Below are positions 8,134 through 16,736 of a DNA stretch of 39,681 nt, piece by piece. This DNA comes from JAGMCJ01 sp046761005 (GTDB taxonomy: Archaea > Thermoplasmatota > Thermoplasmata > RBG-16-68-12 > JAGMCJ01), in NCBI GenBank assembly GCA_046761005.1, contig JBHIFI010000009.1, positions 1-39,681 of the forward strand, given 5' to 3'. How positions within the stretch are numbered: position 1 is the first letter of the stretch; each line of letters starts with the position of its first letter. The position numbers and the translations under genes were made by a program. A model generated the notes under the pieces. The model made no database searches, was not told where the DNA came from, and worked only from the letters and a program-made list of their open reading frames with translations.

Positions 8134-9042
8134 CTAGTCTCTGTATTGCACTATGTATTCGTCAAAATCGTTTGGGACCCGAGAATTATTGAATATCTCT
8201 CTTGCATCACTTTCCAGCGTAGACACATCCTCGTATCTCGGGCTTATATGTATCAGGAAGAGCACCTTAGCACAGCACTCTCTTGCAATTTGAGCGGCTT
8301 GGCGGGAGGATGAGTGCCCGAACTCATTCGCTTTCTTTTCGAGGTTGGCGTCGGTTGTAGCATCGTGGATAAGAACGTCGCAGTCCCTTGCGGCATCCAC
8401 AAAATCGCCTGAGGGAAGAGTGTCTCCTGAGTAGGCGATTTTTCTTCCCGCCCTTTTTTCGCCGAGAATCATCTCAGGCGTTATTCTTCTCCCTCCATAT
8501 TCCACCGTTTCTCCTCTCTGCAATTTGCCATAGAGGGGGCCTTCGGGTAGGCCGAGTTCCTCAGCTTTCTCGCGGTTGAACCTACCAGGTCTTTCCCGCT
8601 CTTGAAGTATGAATCCGATGGTTGGAACGTTATGCTCCATCTCAATGCTCTTGACATAGTAATCTGAAAAAACAACGGTAGACCCGTGTCTCATTTCCTC
8701 CACATAGACATCGAAACCGGGGTTGAAGTAACCTATTCCCAAAAGAACTTCGGTGAGCCTCTCTATGCCTTTTGGTCCCCAGATATGCAAGGGTTCTGTC
8801 CTATCGTTCAATGTCATGCTTTGGATAAGTCCCGGGAGCCCGAGAAAATGGTCTCCGTGAAAATGAGTTATGAATATCTTTTGAACTTGCATGAATGAAA
8901 GGCTAGACATCATGAACTGCCTCTGAGTACCCTCTCCACAGTCAAAAAGAATAATCTCTTTGCCCCTCTTGATTGCGACTGAAGTTACATTCCTACATGG
9001 GGAGGGCCAACTTCCACCAGTTCCCAGGAATACGATTTGCAC
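8134..9042 (-). CDS. rnz: Ribonuclease Z (tRNA 3'-processing endonuclease)
   Basis: The enzyme cleaves tRNA precursors after the discriminator base. It is a metallo-beta-lactamase fold protein. FLGTGGSWPSP opens the fold, HFHGDH (residues 60-65) binds two zinc ions, and the GPLYGKLQRGETVEYGGRRI segment lies in the tRNA-binding region. AYSGDTLPS supplies the bridging Asp, HDATTD follows, and a late HISPRYED supplies the last ligand. The open frame extends upstream to 9192, but residue similarity begins at QIVFLGTGG. GTG 9042 gives 302 residues, the usual length. A leftward TATA-like CCTTAATG at 9069-9076 fits that start. The longer frame would also run into the divergent hutH. Confidence 0.95.
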   Translation of the reverse strand: MQIVFLGTGGSWPSPCRNVTSVAIKRGKEIILFDCGEGTQRQFMMSSLSFMQVQKIFITHFHGDHFLGLPGLIQSMTLNDRTEPLHIWGPKGIERLTEVLLGIGYFNPGFDVYVEEMRHGSTVVFSDYYVKSIEMEHNVPTIGFILQERERPGRFNREKAEELGLPEGPLYGKLQRGETVEYGGRRITPEMILGEKRAGRKIAYSGDTLPSGDFVDAARDCDVLIHDATTDANLEKKANEFGHSSSRQAAQIARECCAKVLFLIHISPRYEDVSTLESDAREIFNNSRVPNDFDEYIVQYRD

Positions 9043-9068
9043 GACTGGAATGAAAGAGTAATGCTCTT

Positions 9069-9076
9069 CATTAAGG
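9069..9076 (-). promoter_or_regulatory. TATA-like element of rnz
   Basis: CCTTAATG read leftward predicts a start near 9047, a few nucleotides before GTG 9042. It supports the shorter protein. Confidence 0.35.
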
Positions 9077-9163
9077 TTTCGAAGAGGAGGGTTTCCTCCT
9101 CGGGAAGTTATCCACGGAAAGGTAAATAATAGTTGGAACGGTATCTCATCAGAAGGTGGTTCC

Positions 9164-10687
9164 TTGATTGTAGTGGATGGAGAGTCCCTCACAATAGAGG
9201 ATGTCGTTCGTGTTTCCAGGGATTATGAAAGAGTTAGGCTCTCCCGTGAAGCTGAACAAAGAATGGAGAAATCCAAAAGGACGGTACTCGAAATCCTCAA
9301 GTCCGACGGATTGGCGTATGGAATAAAGACCGGACTCGGCGAACTGGTCAATGTGGTCGTATCCGACAAAGAACTTCTCGATCTTCAGAGGAATCTCATA
9401 AGGAGCCATTGTGCGGGAGTCGGAGAGAATCTTGAAGAAGAGTACGTCAGAGCTAGCATGCTCCTTAGAGCAAACAGCCTTGCCAAGGGTCATTCCGGTG
9501 TCCGTGTTCAACTAGTCAAGACACTACTAGACATGCTCAACAAGAAAGTCCATCCTGTTGTTCCCAAGATAGGGTCTGTTGGTGCGAGTGGTGATCTAGC
9601 CCAGTTGGCCCATATCGCAGCGGTTCTTATGGGAGAAGGACGTTGTTCTTATAATGGCAAGATTCTGGACGGAAGTGTTGGTATGAAAAGAGCAAAAGTA
9701 AGGCTCCTTCGTCTTGAACAGAAAGAGGGTGTCGCACTTATAAACGGCACTTCGGTGATGACAGGCATTGCCTCGCTAGTCATTCTAGATTCGCTAAGCC
9801 TCCTCAAAATGGCGCAAGTGGCTGCCTCCATGAGCTTCGAAGCACTGAAATCCTCGCCCCAGCCCTTCGACAGGAGGCTTGGAAAACTCAGACCTCATAG
9901 AGGACAAGTCAAATGTGCGAGAAATATGCTCAAACTCCTCAAGGGAAGCGAGATAATTCCATCCCACAAAGACTGTCCTAAAGTGCAAGATGCGTATACG
10001 ATTCGTTGTATTCCCCAGGTCATTGGATCTGTGATTGACGCTGTTGATTATGCAAGAAAAATCATAGAGACTGAAATAAACTCAGCAACGGATAATCCCC
10101 TAATCTTCCCGGAGACGGGAGAAAGCCTTTCGTGTGGCAACTTCCACGGGCAACCAGTTGCAATGGCAATGGACCATCTCTCTCTAGCTTTGTGTGTCCT
10201 TGGAGCCTTTTCGGAAAGAAGAATTGCAAGGCTTGTGGATTCTCATCTGAGTGGTCTGCCTCCCTTCCTTACCAAAAAGAGTGGAGCGCATTCGGGTTTC
10301 ATGATGGCCCAGTACACCGCGGCTGCACTTGCTTCTGAGAACAAGGTGCTTGCTCATCCCGCCTCAGCAGATTCCATTCCCACATCAGCGGGTCAGGAGG
10401 ATTACGTAAGCATGGGGCTCTGGGCTGCCCGAAAGGCTGCTTCGGCGTTGGAAAATTCCAAGATGATAATCTCTCTTGAGCTTCTTTGTGCTGCTCAGGG
10501 CCTTGATTTTCTCAAACCTTTAAGGCCGGGAAATGGTGTGTATGCAGCGCACAATGCTATCAGACGAGTGGTTGAACATCTATCAGATGACAGGCCTCTG
10601 ACTCCTGATGTGGAACGTGTTTTGGGCCTCATGGAAGAAGGAGTGATTCATAAAGAAGTTGAAAAAAAAGCGGGGAAGTTGTTGTAG
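9164..10687 (+). CDS. hutH: Histidine ammonia-lyase
   Basis: The enzyme deaminates L-histidine to urocanate and ammonia. The MIO cofactor triad A141-S142-G143 sits in GSVGASGDLAQLAH. The catalytic Tyr is in YGIKTGLG (Y52), and the later ALASENKVLAHPASADSIPTS motif matches histidine-specific enzymes. The substrate-selectivity pair is Ser81-His82 in RSHCAGVG, as in HutH and not PAL or TAL. The length of 507 is normal. The TTG start at 9164 has AAGGTGG 5 nt upstream and a TATA-like TAAATAAT at about 9123-9130. No urocanase, imidazolonepropionase or formiminotransferase gene is in the window. The gene ends with zero spacing against the convergent repeat-RING gene. Confidence 0.95.
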   Translation: MIVVDGESLTIEDVVRVSRDYERVRLSREAEQRMEKSKRTVLEILKSDGLAYGIKTGLGELVNVVVSDKELLDLQRNLIRSHCAGVGENLEEEYVRASMLLRANSLAKGHSGVRVQLVKTLLDMLNKKVHPVVPKIGSVGASGDLAQLAHIAAVLMGEGRCSYNGKILDGSVGMKRAKVRLLRLEQKEGVALINGTSVMTGIASLVILDSLSLLKMAQVAASMSFEALKSSPQPFDRRLGKLRPHRGQVKCARNMLKLLKGSEIIPSHKDCPKVQDAYTIRCIPQVIGSVIDAVDYARKIIETEINSATDNPLIFPETGESLSCGNFHGQPVAMAMDHLSLALCVLGAFSERRIARLVDSHLSGLPPFLTKKSGAHSGFMMAQYTAAALASENKVLAHPASADSIPTSAGQEDYVSMGLWAARKAASALENSKMIISLELLCAAQGLDFLKPLRPGNGVYAAHNAIRRVVEHLSDDRPLTPDVERVLGLMEEGVIHKEVEKKAGKLL

Positions 10688-13600
10688 TTATGTCAGGGAC
10701 GCTCCGCAGGCGGGGCATTCCTTGGTTCTTCCTGCACAAGTATCGTGAAACTCCTGCCCACAAGGACAGACAACCATCGGGAACCCCTTCTTTATCTTTC
10801 CACGGCAGATCCCACACTTCGACTCCTTCTCCGCAACCATCTTGATTATGTCCTCTCTCTTTTCCTTTCCCGGAGTCTCAGCAACCTCAACCTGAGCTAT
10901 GCTTTCCTGAACATATTCAGAATCATCAAGAACTCTGTGAGAAATCACCTTTATCGCGAGGGGAACAGTTCCCGCTGCGGTCATCATCAGCCTGAATGGG
11001 ATACTCTCCGAGCCGCCTGCTCTTATGCTCTCGATTTCCTTCAGACCCTTCGTTTCAGCATCCCCCAGCATCCGTACGCTTATGTTGTTGGCGAGCGTCT
11101 TTCCATCGTTGCGGAGAGTAAGTCTTGCATCCACCCATTCATCGAGATTGGCTCTCTCGACATCTATTTCTGCGGTCATCGAGGGAGCGAATCCGTCTAT
11201 AGCTCCGCTCGCTAGGTCAAGAGACTGCCTTGCATATTCAATGGCCTCTTTGACATTCTCATTCTTCACATCTAGAGCCTTCAAAAGAAGCTTCTCGGCC
11301 TCCTTGATGTCTATTCCAAATCTCTTCGCCGATCCGATTATGCTGTCCGCCTTGTACGTCAAATCGATGAACTCTTTCTCGAGTTTTCTAGTTGATTCGA
11401 CCTTCTCAACAGCCTCCTCCGCCAAATCGAGAGCCTCTTGAAAGCTCCTCTGTTCGAGAGCGCTCTTGGATGACTGGATCAGCTCCTCACTCTCCTTGAC
11501 ATCCGCTCCTATTTTCTTGGCATACTGCACTGCACTCTCGGAATTCTCTATTACCTGCACTGCAACTTGAGAGAGGCTGTTATCGATTTCCTCTCGAGCG
11601 GACTCGATGAGATCTCTTGCTCTCTCAAAATCCTTGTTCTTGATCAGCGCTTTGGCCTCTCCTATCTTGTGTCTGGACAAGCTGCTTTCCAGCCCAAGCT
11701 CTTCAGCAAGGTCAATGTTTTCCACAGTTTTGGCCGCTACTTCAAGGAGATGGGATTCGCATACTCCTATCGCCCACTGGCAACATTGATCAGCTGCTTC
11801 TCCAGCGGCTTCCATGTTTCCAGACTCGAGTGCAGACTTGGCCTCTTTGAGCATTTTTTCCACTTCGGAGCTGTCCGCTCCGATAGAAACTACCGTGTCG
11901 TGCATCTTCTGTGCATGGTCCAACGCCTTCTTTGCATGCTCGTAGGCCTCAACTGACTCGTGGAACACGTCCCCGCTTTTCAGGCTCAGATCGAGAGCCT
12001 TGGGATAGTCACCATTAGAGAAGCATTCTTCAGCTTCACGGAGGAGGTCCTCAGCAGACTGAATTGTGACGGGGAAACCTTCCATTTTCTTTCTCGCTGT
12101 GGTGATTGCCTTCCGAGCCATATCCTGTTGCAGACCGACTCTTTCTACCTCGCTCTCACTCTTCATTGCGTATTCGATTGCCTCTTTGTATTCCTTGGAT
12201 CGGAAGTAGTTCTTTGCCTTCGCGATGAGTTGTTCTGCAGATTTTGTATCCACCCCCTCCTTCTTGGCCTTCTTGATGACCTCGATGAAAGAGTTTATCA
12301 AGTCAGTGATATAGCTGTCCCTCTCGACCTCCAAGTTTCTCAGGCATTCTTCGGAGGATTCCACAACATCCTCGTATCGACCTGTTTCTAGACTCCTTTC
12401 TGCCCTTTCAAGGAACTTCCTAGACTCAGGGGTTTCTACATTCATGCTCTCAGTTTCATGGAGGGCGGTTCTCGCCTCCTTGACCTTGTTTGCTGCCTCA
12501 TGGAGTTTTCCACGTATTTCTGTAAGCGTGTCCCTCGATTGAGTTGCAAGCTCAGCAGATGTCTCATATTCACCCGCATCAAGCAAGTTTCTCGCTTCTG
12601 AGAGACTCTCATCGACGCTTTCGGTGTGAATGCCTACTTCGCGGGACTCTGTCGAGAGGGATTGTGTAGAAGTAATGATATTGAGAATACCCTCCCTCAA
12701 AAGCTCCTCCATTCCCGACATGCTCTCCTCTGCAAGTTCGAGTGCCGCCTCATATCTTTTCTCTTTTATTGCATCCTTTGCCTCTTGGGCGACACCATTC
12801 ATTCCAGCAACGTCTATTCCAAGCTCTTGCGCGAGCTCAATTCTCTCGTTAACGGTAGCGATCTTCTCCGCAGACGAGTATAGAACCATGAGCTTCTCGA
12901 CTTCCTTTCGGCTCCTAGTTGCGAGGTCAAGGGCCTTTTCATAGTCCTGACCTTCGAATGCCTTTTTTGCTGCGAGCAGAATCCTGAGTGCTTTCGAAAC
13001 GTCCATTTTCTTCTTTCTAGCTTCACCAACGAGAGCAGCCGATGAGGATATCGCATTGTAGGTCTCTTTATGTCTTTCAAGCAGTTCATCCACGATTCTG
13101 TTGCATTCTACCAGCGAGCTCAGGGCTTCAGAAAAGCTCTCAGTTCCTATGGCTATCTTGGCCTTCTTCAGGAGGTCTCTCATCTCCTCAATTCTGACCC
13201 CTGCCTTCCTCGCCTCCACTACCTTCTCCTTGACATATGAGAATGCTGAGTCTGTCAGTCCGGAGACCTCGGAAGCGACTTCCTCCGTGATCTTCACTAG
13301 CTCGTCGAAGTTCAATTCTTGAATTGATGTCCTCACAATTTCCAGCCTTCTTTCGAGTTCATCTGTCGTCTCACCCATTACTGTTCCTATTTCTATGCCA
13401 GCTTCAAGGCTTTCAAGAAGAGTCATTCCCTTCTGCTTGAACATTTCTTCGAGGAGGCCACGTGCATCTGCAGTAAGCTCACTTGCCTTGGAGAAGTCCC
13501 TTATCGCGAGGGCGCTTTCGGCCTTGTCCAATAGCTTTCTCGCCGAAACAGCCTCTTTACCGAGAGCATCCACAGACTTCCCAAGATCCTCTATGGTTTT

Positions 13601-15178
13601 CCCGAGGTGCTCCTCTACCTTTCCATCGGTAACTTCCTTGCATTCCGTAGCAAGATCTATTGCCTTCAAGTAATCCTTTGATTTCGTGAGAACAACGCAT
13701 TGCTCCAGAATGACATCCGCTTCTCGCAAGTCAGCACCAATCTGCTCACCAAGGGTGAGACCGAGTTCAGCGGCTTCTATCAGCTCCATCGTTCGCTCAT
13801 ACTGTGCCTTCTCCAGCTCCCCTTTGCTTTCCTCAATGTGTTTTGCAATCCGCCCGAAATTTCTGGTCTTGAGCGCCAAAGAGGCCCTCTCAAGAACAGC
13901 CTTGGCCGCAGAAACATCCACTCCAAGACCCTCAGCCTCAATGAATTTGGCCTGAATCTGAGAGATGTCCTCTTCTATGGAACGAAATTCCTCAACAATC
14001 TTATCCACTTCTTCGTCGCTCTTTCTGGCGAATCCTAGGGCCTTCTCATAATCACCCTTTCTCAGAGATTCCCTTGAGGCATTGAGAAGCTCCATTGCTT
14101 TGCTCAGATCGGCCCCTATGCTCCTCGCTGTTACGAACTTGGATCGGGATTGAGAAATCGTCTCAAGAACTGTCTGGAATTGGGCAGTTTCGATGTCCTC
14201 CAAGGATTTCTTGATTAGAGTCACCGATTCCTGGTATTTTCCCTCTTTGAGCGACTTTCTTATCTCCGAAAGAATAGCCTTTGATTTGCTTGTGTCCGCT
14301 TTTATTCTCTCAGCCTTTCCGATTGCCTTCTCAATCGTATCTATGCCGTTTTCCACGCTTCTATGGAGGAGCTTTTCAGCCTCTGCTCTTGCTTGCTTCG
14401 ATGAGTTCAAGGACCGCTCGAAATCCTTGTTCTCCAGCTCCGCCCTTGCCCTTTCAACTATGCCCTCCACCTTTGAGGTATCCTCTCCAATCTCCTTGGA
14501 TACCTCTATCATTGCTCTTGCCTCCTCAAGCATGCTACTTATATCTTGACCGAGCTCAGAGCTAACAGATTCCATGCACTCATTCATGTAATTCATGGCG
14601 GTCTGGTAGTCGTTGTCCTCCACGGCACTCCTTGCTCTTGAGAGGAGGTCCTCTGCCACAGAGGTATCCTTTCCCATATTCTTGGCTGCCACGATCATTG
14701 ATTGAGCAGTTGAAAATGAGCTTGATAAGTGCTCATGAAGTATCTTCTCCGACTTCTCCCAGCTCTTATGGGCGAATTCGATAGATTTCTCAAAGTCTTC
14801 CTTTGACAATGCTTCTTCTGCACTCTTAGCGAAGCTGTCTGCCGAAGAAGTATCTGCGCCTATGTCCTTTGCCAGTTTCAGGAGAACAAGACTTGAATCC
14901 ACAATGGTTCTTGACCTCTCCCTATATGCTTCTATGGCTTTATGCTTCGAATCCGTGGCCTTTTCGAGGGCAAGTTTGTAGTCCTTGCTCTTGACCGCAT
15001 CGTTAGCCTCAGAAAGAGCAGCCTCCGCCTCAGCGATGTTGGCATCTATCTTCTTTGCCTCGTCGATTCTCTTTTCCGCTTCCTCAAGCTCCTTTTCTGC
15101 AAGTTGTCTGAACTTGGTCGCCTCTTTAGCTCTCTCCTCTAGTTGCTTCGATAGCTGTATGTGCTTGAGGTAACTCAT
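10688..15178 (-). CDS. Giant helical-repeat protein with Ig-like domain and RING-like zinc finger
   Basis: I do not recognise this 1,496-residue protein as a named family. After a short coiled coil (residues 1-45) I count 21 tandem units of about 65-70 residues. The core pattern is G-x-D-x-S-x-A-x-x-L-L-x-x-A-x-x-A-L-x-x-x-D-Y-E-x-A-L-x-x-A, which reads as TPR-like helical hairpins. At about 1370-1450 comes a beta-rich CARDB-like segment (VDARLTLRNDGKTLANNISV). The last 43 residues hold a cross-brace zinc motif: C1455, C1458, C1471, C1473, H1478, C1481, C1488, C1491. It is similar to the RING or Prok-RING type. There is no signal peptide or membrane segment, so it is cytosolic, perhaps a scaffold. 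It lies just downstream of smc-scpA-scpB with its own promoter. The ATG at 15178 is leaderless relative to the TATA at 15201-15210. Confidence 0.85.
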   Translation of the reverse strand: MSYLKHIQLSKQLEERAKEATKFRQLAEKELEEAEKRIDEAKKIDANIAEAEAALSEANDAVKSKDYKLALEKATDSKHKAIEAYRERSRTIVDSSLVLLKLAKDIGADTSSADSFAKSAEEALSKEDFEKSIEFAHKSWEKSEKILHEHLSSSFSTAQSMIVAAKNMGKDTSVAEDLLSRARSAVEDNDYQTAMNYMNECMESVSSELGQDISSMLEEARAMIEVSKEIGEDTSKVEGIVERARAELENKDFERSLNSSKQARAEAEKLLHRSVENGIDTIEKAIGKAERIKADTSKSKAILSEIRKSLKEGKYQESVTLIKKSLEDIETAQFQTVLETISQSRSKFVTARSIGADLSKAMELLNASRESLRKGDYEKALGFARKSDEEVDKIVEEFRSIEEDISQIQAKFIEAEGLGVDVSAAKAVLERASLALKTRNFGRIAKHIEESKGELEKAQYERTMELIEAAELGLTLGEQIGADLREADVILEQCVVLTKSKDYLKAIDLATECKEVTDGKVEEHLGKTIEDLGKSVDALGKEAVSARKLLDKAESALAIRDFSKASELTADARGLLEEMFKQKGMTLLESLEAGIEIGTVMGETTDELERRLEIVRTSIQELNFDELVKITEEVASEVSGLTDSAFSYVKEKVVEARKAGVRIEEMRDLLKKAKIAIGTESFSEALSSLVECNRIVDELLERHKETYNAISSSAALVGEARKKKMDVSKALRILLAAKKAFEGQDYEKALDLATRSRKEVEKLMVLYSSAEKIATVNERIELAQELGIDVAGMNGVAQEAKDAIKEKRYEAALELAEESMSGMEELLREGILNIITSTQSLSTESREVGIHTESVDESLSEARNLLDAGEYETSAELATQSRDTLTEIRGKLHEAANKVKEARTALHETESMNVETPESRKFLERAERSLETGRYEDVVESSEECLRNLEVERDSYITDLINSFIEVIKKAKKEGVDTKSAEQLIAKAKNYFRSKEYKEAIEYAMKSESEVERVGLQQDMARKAITTARKKMEGFPVTIQSAEDLLREAEECFSNGDYPKALDLSLKSGDVFHESVEAYEHAKKALDHAQKMHDTVVSIGADSSEVEKMLKEAKSALESGNMEAAGEAADQCCQWAIGVCESHLLEVAAKTVENIDLAEELGLESSLSRHKIGEAKALIKNKDFERARDLIESAREEIDNSLSQVAVQVIENSESAVQYAKKIGADVKESEELIQSSKSALEQRSFQEALDLAEEAVEKVESTRKLEKEFIDLTYKADSIIGSAKRFGIDIKEAEKLLLKALDVKNENVKEAIEYARQSLDLASGAIDGFAPSMTAEIDVERANLDEWVDARLTLRNDGKTLANNISVRMLGDAETKGLKEIESIRAGGSESIPFRLMMTAAGTVPLAIKVISHRVLDDSEYVQESIAQVEVAETPGKEKREDIIKMVAEKESKCGICRGKIKKGFPMVVCPCGQEFHDTCAGRTKECPACGASLT

Positions 15179-15200
15179 GATAAGGCCTCGCAGTCAAAGT

Positions 15201-15210
15201 GTATAAGTTC
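15201..15210 (-). promoter_or_regulatory. Proximal TATA box of the repeat-RING gene
   Basis: Read leftward, GAACTTATAC is centred 26 nt before ATG 15178, which predicts a leaderless transcript. Confidence 0.5.
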
Positions 15211-15256
15211 TCGCTCCATCTAGCTTTTCCAGTAGTCGGAATTAACATGACCGTAA

Positions 15257-15268
15257 TAGTATATAAAA
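15257..15268 (-). promoter_or_regulatory. Distal strong TATA box upstream of the repeat-RING gene
   Basis: TTTTATATACTA read leftward is the best match to the archaeal TATA consensus in this region. It predicts a start near 15237 and a leader of about 60 nt. Because the element is nearly symmetric it could also fire rightward, antisense to the end of scpB. Confidence 0.4.
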
Positions 15269-15315
15269 GTAAGCGACCACACCCATCCACTTGAATTCCG
15301 CCAGACCATTTTATC

Positions 15316-15816
15316 TCACTCTATTCCGATTCTCTCCGCCACGACCTTTTTCACAATCTCTCTGTTGCTTGAGGGCAAGCCGAAATACTCCGAGAAAGCC
15401 CCGCTCGTTACGATCTCATATGTGAGTCCCTTCCTTCTAGTAATAACTAATCCCATGTCCCTGAGAATCTTCACATGGTTGTAAACTTTGCTTCCCACAA
15501 GGGTCTTCAGGTCGCTCTGCCTTATCGGTTGATGATAGGCAATTAGCGAGGCTGTTTTGAGAACATCATGAGCGATTTGCGGCTCGGAAAACTCCAGCAC
15601 CTCATCCGAGTATTCTTCCTTCACCTTCATGATATAGCTTTGCCCTATTCTGCTAATCTCAATCGCACTCTCGGTTTTGTTGTATGTCTTTCTCAACTGG
15701 TTGAGAGCCTTCCTGATTACGTCCTTACCTAGTCCAGTCCTCTCCGCGATCTCAGTTATTCTAAGCGGTTGAGACGAGGAAAAGAGGGCAGCCTCAACGA
15801 TTCCTCTCGCCTTCAA
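15316..15816 (-). CDS. scpB: Segregation and condensation protein B
   Basis: ScpB is the paired winged-helix (kite) subunit that binds ScpA in the SMC complex. This 166-residue protein shows the first winged helix (EAALFSSSQPLRITEIAERTGL, DVIRKALNQLRK) and the second (APQIAHDV-like region, LKTASLIAYHQPIRQSDLKTLVG, VYNHVKILRDMGLVITRRKG, then YEIVTSGAFSEYFGL). It starts at a TTG that overlaps the scpA stop codon as TTGA, so translation is probably coupled. It is the last gene of the smc operon. Confidence 0.93.
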   Translation of the reverse strand: MKARGIVEAALFSSSQPLRITEIAERTGLGKDVIRKALNQLRKTYNKTESAIEISRIGQSYIMKVKEEYSDEVLEFSEPQIAHDVLKTASLIAYHQPIRQSDLKTLVGSKVYNHVKILRDMGLVITRRKGLTYEIVTSGAFSEYFGLPSSNREIVKKVVAERIGIE

Positions 15817-16736
15817 CTCACCACCGCCAGTTTTTCCTCTTCAAGAGCCTTTGCAACCTCATCCGTGCTCAGCTGCTCTTCCTCCTGTCCCGCTAAGCTC
15901 TTTACGAATATCTCACCATAAGGCATTTTTCTTTGCCAAAGCTTCACCTTCTCCATCATGCAGAGGAAGAGCAGGGACACGAAGACCGTCACCCGGTCCC
16001 AGATATCACTATCCCAAATGTTGTGAAGTGGGATAGCCTTACCATTGAATTGCCTAATCCTCGACCACGTCATTACCATGTCCTCGGTCAAGTTTTCCTT
16101 GTGAACGTTGGAGTGAAGGTCGACTTCTCTCTTTTTCATATCTGCCGTCCCTAAGGAGTCGATTCTCGCCCTACGCTCTGCTTCCTTTCTAGCTTCGTCG
16201 AATGCGTCCACGAGCTCGATCAGAGTAACCTTTCTCTCGGGCTGTCTTCTGACCGCCTTCCTAAGCGGATTGCAGCCCGTATTCATTACCGTATTGGTGT
16301 AGTCAAGGTCTTCGGGTGCTTGATAAAACTCCGGAGGAATGTCCCAGTCTGAGAAGAAGCATTCCTCTGCAGGCAGCTGAGGCTGAGCGTCGTCCAGGAC
16401 CTCATCACTCTGAAGCTTCAGGATGGACCAAGCCATAAGGATCAAACGACCGGCCACTATGAAATTGACCCCGCCCTGTGACCTCACCTTCTTGAGATAC
16501 ATTTTCGTAAATTCGACTAGATTGATGTCCCAAGGATCAAATTTGTTCTCTATGACGAGTTCGAAAGCTGCTGCAAGACTCTTCTCCATGGGATCTCTAA
16601 TAGCGATATGCATCCCCCTGTTGATCTCATCAATCATCTCCAGATATTTTGCAGTCCTTTCGCCGTTCTCCTTTTCTGAGATCAGGGCTTTGTGGAAGAG
16701 CAAGTGATTGAGAACGGCCTCATAGTTTTCCTTCAA
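15813..16736 (-). CDS. scpA: Segregation and condensation protein A (kleisin)
   Basis: This 307-residue kleisin closes the SMC ring. The N-terminal helical domain contains the characteristic ENKFDPWDINLVEFTKMYL, which contacts the SMC neck, followed by FIVAGRLILMAWSILKLQSD. A variable linker spans about 120-170, and VTLIELVDAFDEARKEAE leads to a C-terminal winged helix (about 235-307) that binds the SMC head. The TTG start overlaps the smc stop as TTGA. GGAGGT lies 6 nt upstream of it, inside the end of smc, so this unusual start is well supported. Confidence 0.94.
   Translation of the reverse strand: MKENYEAVLNHLLFHKALISEKENGERTAKYLEMIDEINRGMHIAIRDPMEKSLAAAFELVIENKFDPWDINLVEFTKMYLKKVRSQGGVNFIVAGRLILMAWSILKLQSDEVLDDAQPQLPAEECFFSDWDIPPEFYQAPEDLDYTNTVMNTGCNPLRKAVRRQPERKVTLIELVDAFDEARKEAERRARIDSLGTADMKKREVDLHSNVHKENLTEDMVMTWSRIRQFNGKAIPLHNIWDSDIWDRVTVFVSLLFLCMMEKVKLWQRKMPYGEIFVKSLAGQEEEQLSTDEVAKALEEEKLAVVS

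Noticed and set aside
9043..9192. N-terminal extension of RNase Z to 9192
   Set aside because: It would overlap the divergent hutH start, lacks similarity to the family, and lies upstream of the predicted transcript start.
9164..10687. Phenylalanine or tyrosine ammonia-lyase
   Set aside because: The Ser-His selectivity pair and the SENKVLAHPASADSIPTS motif match histidine-specific enzymes.
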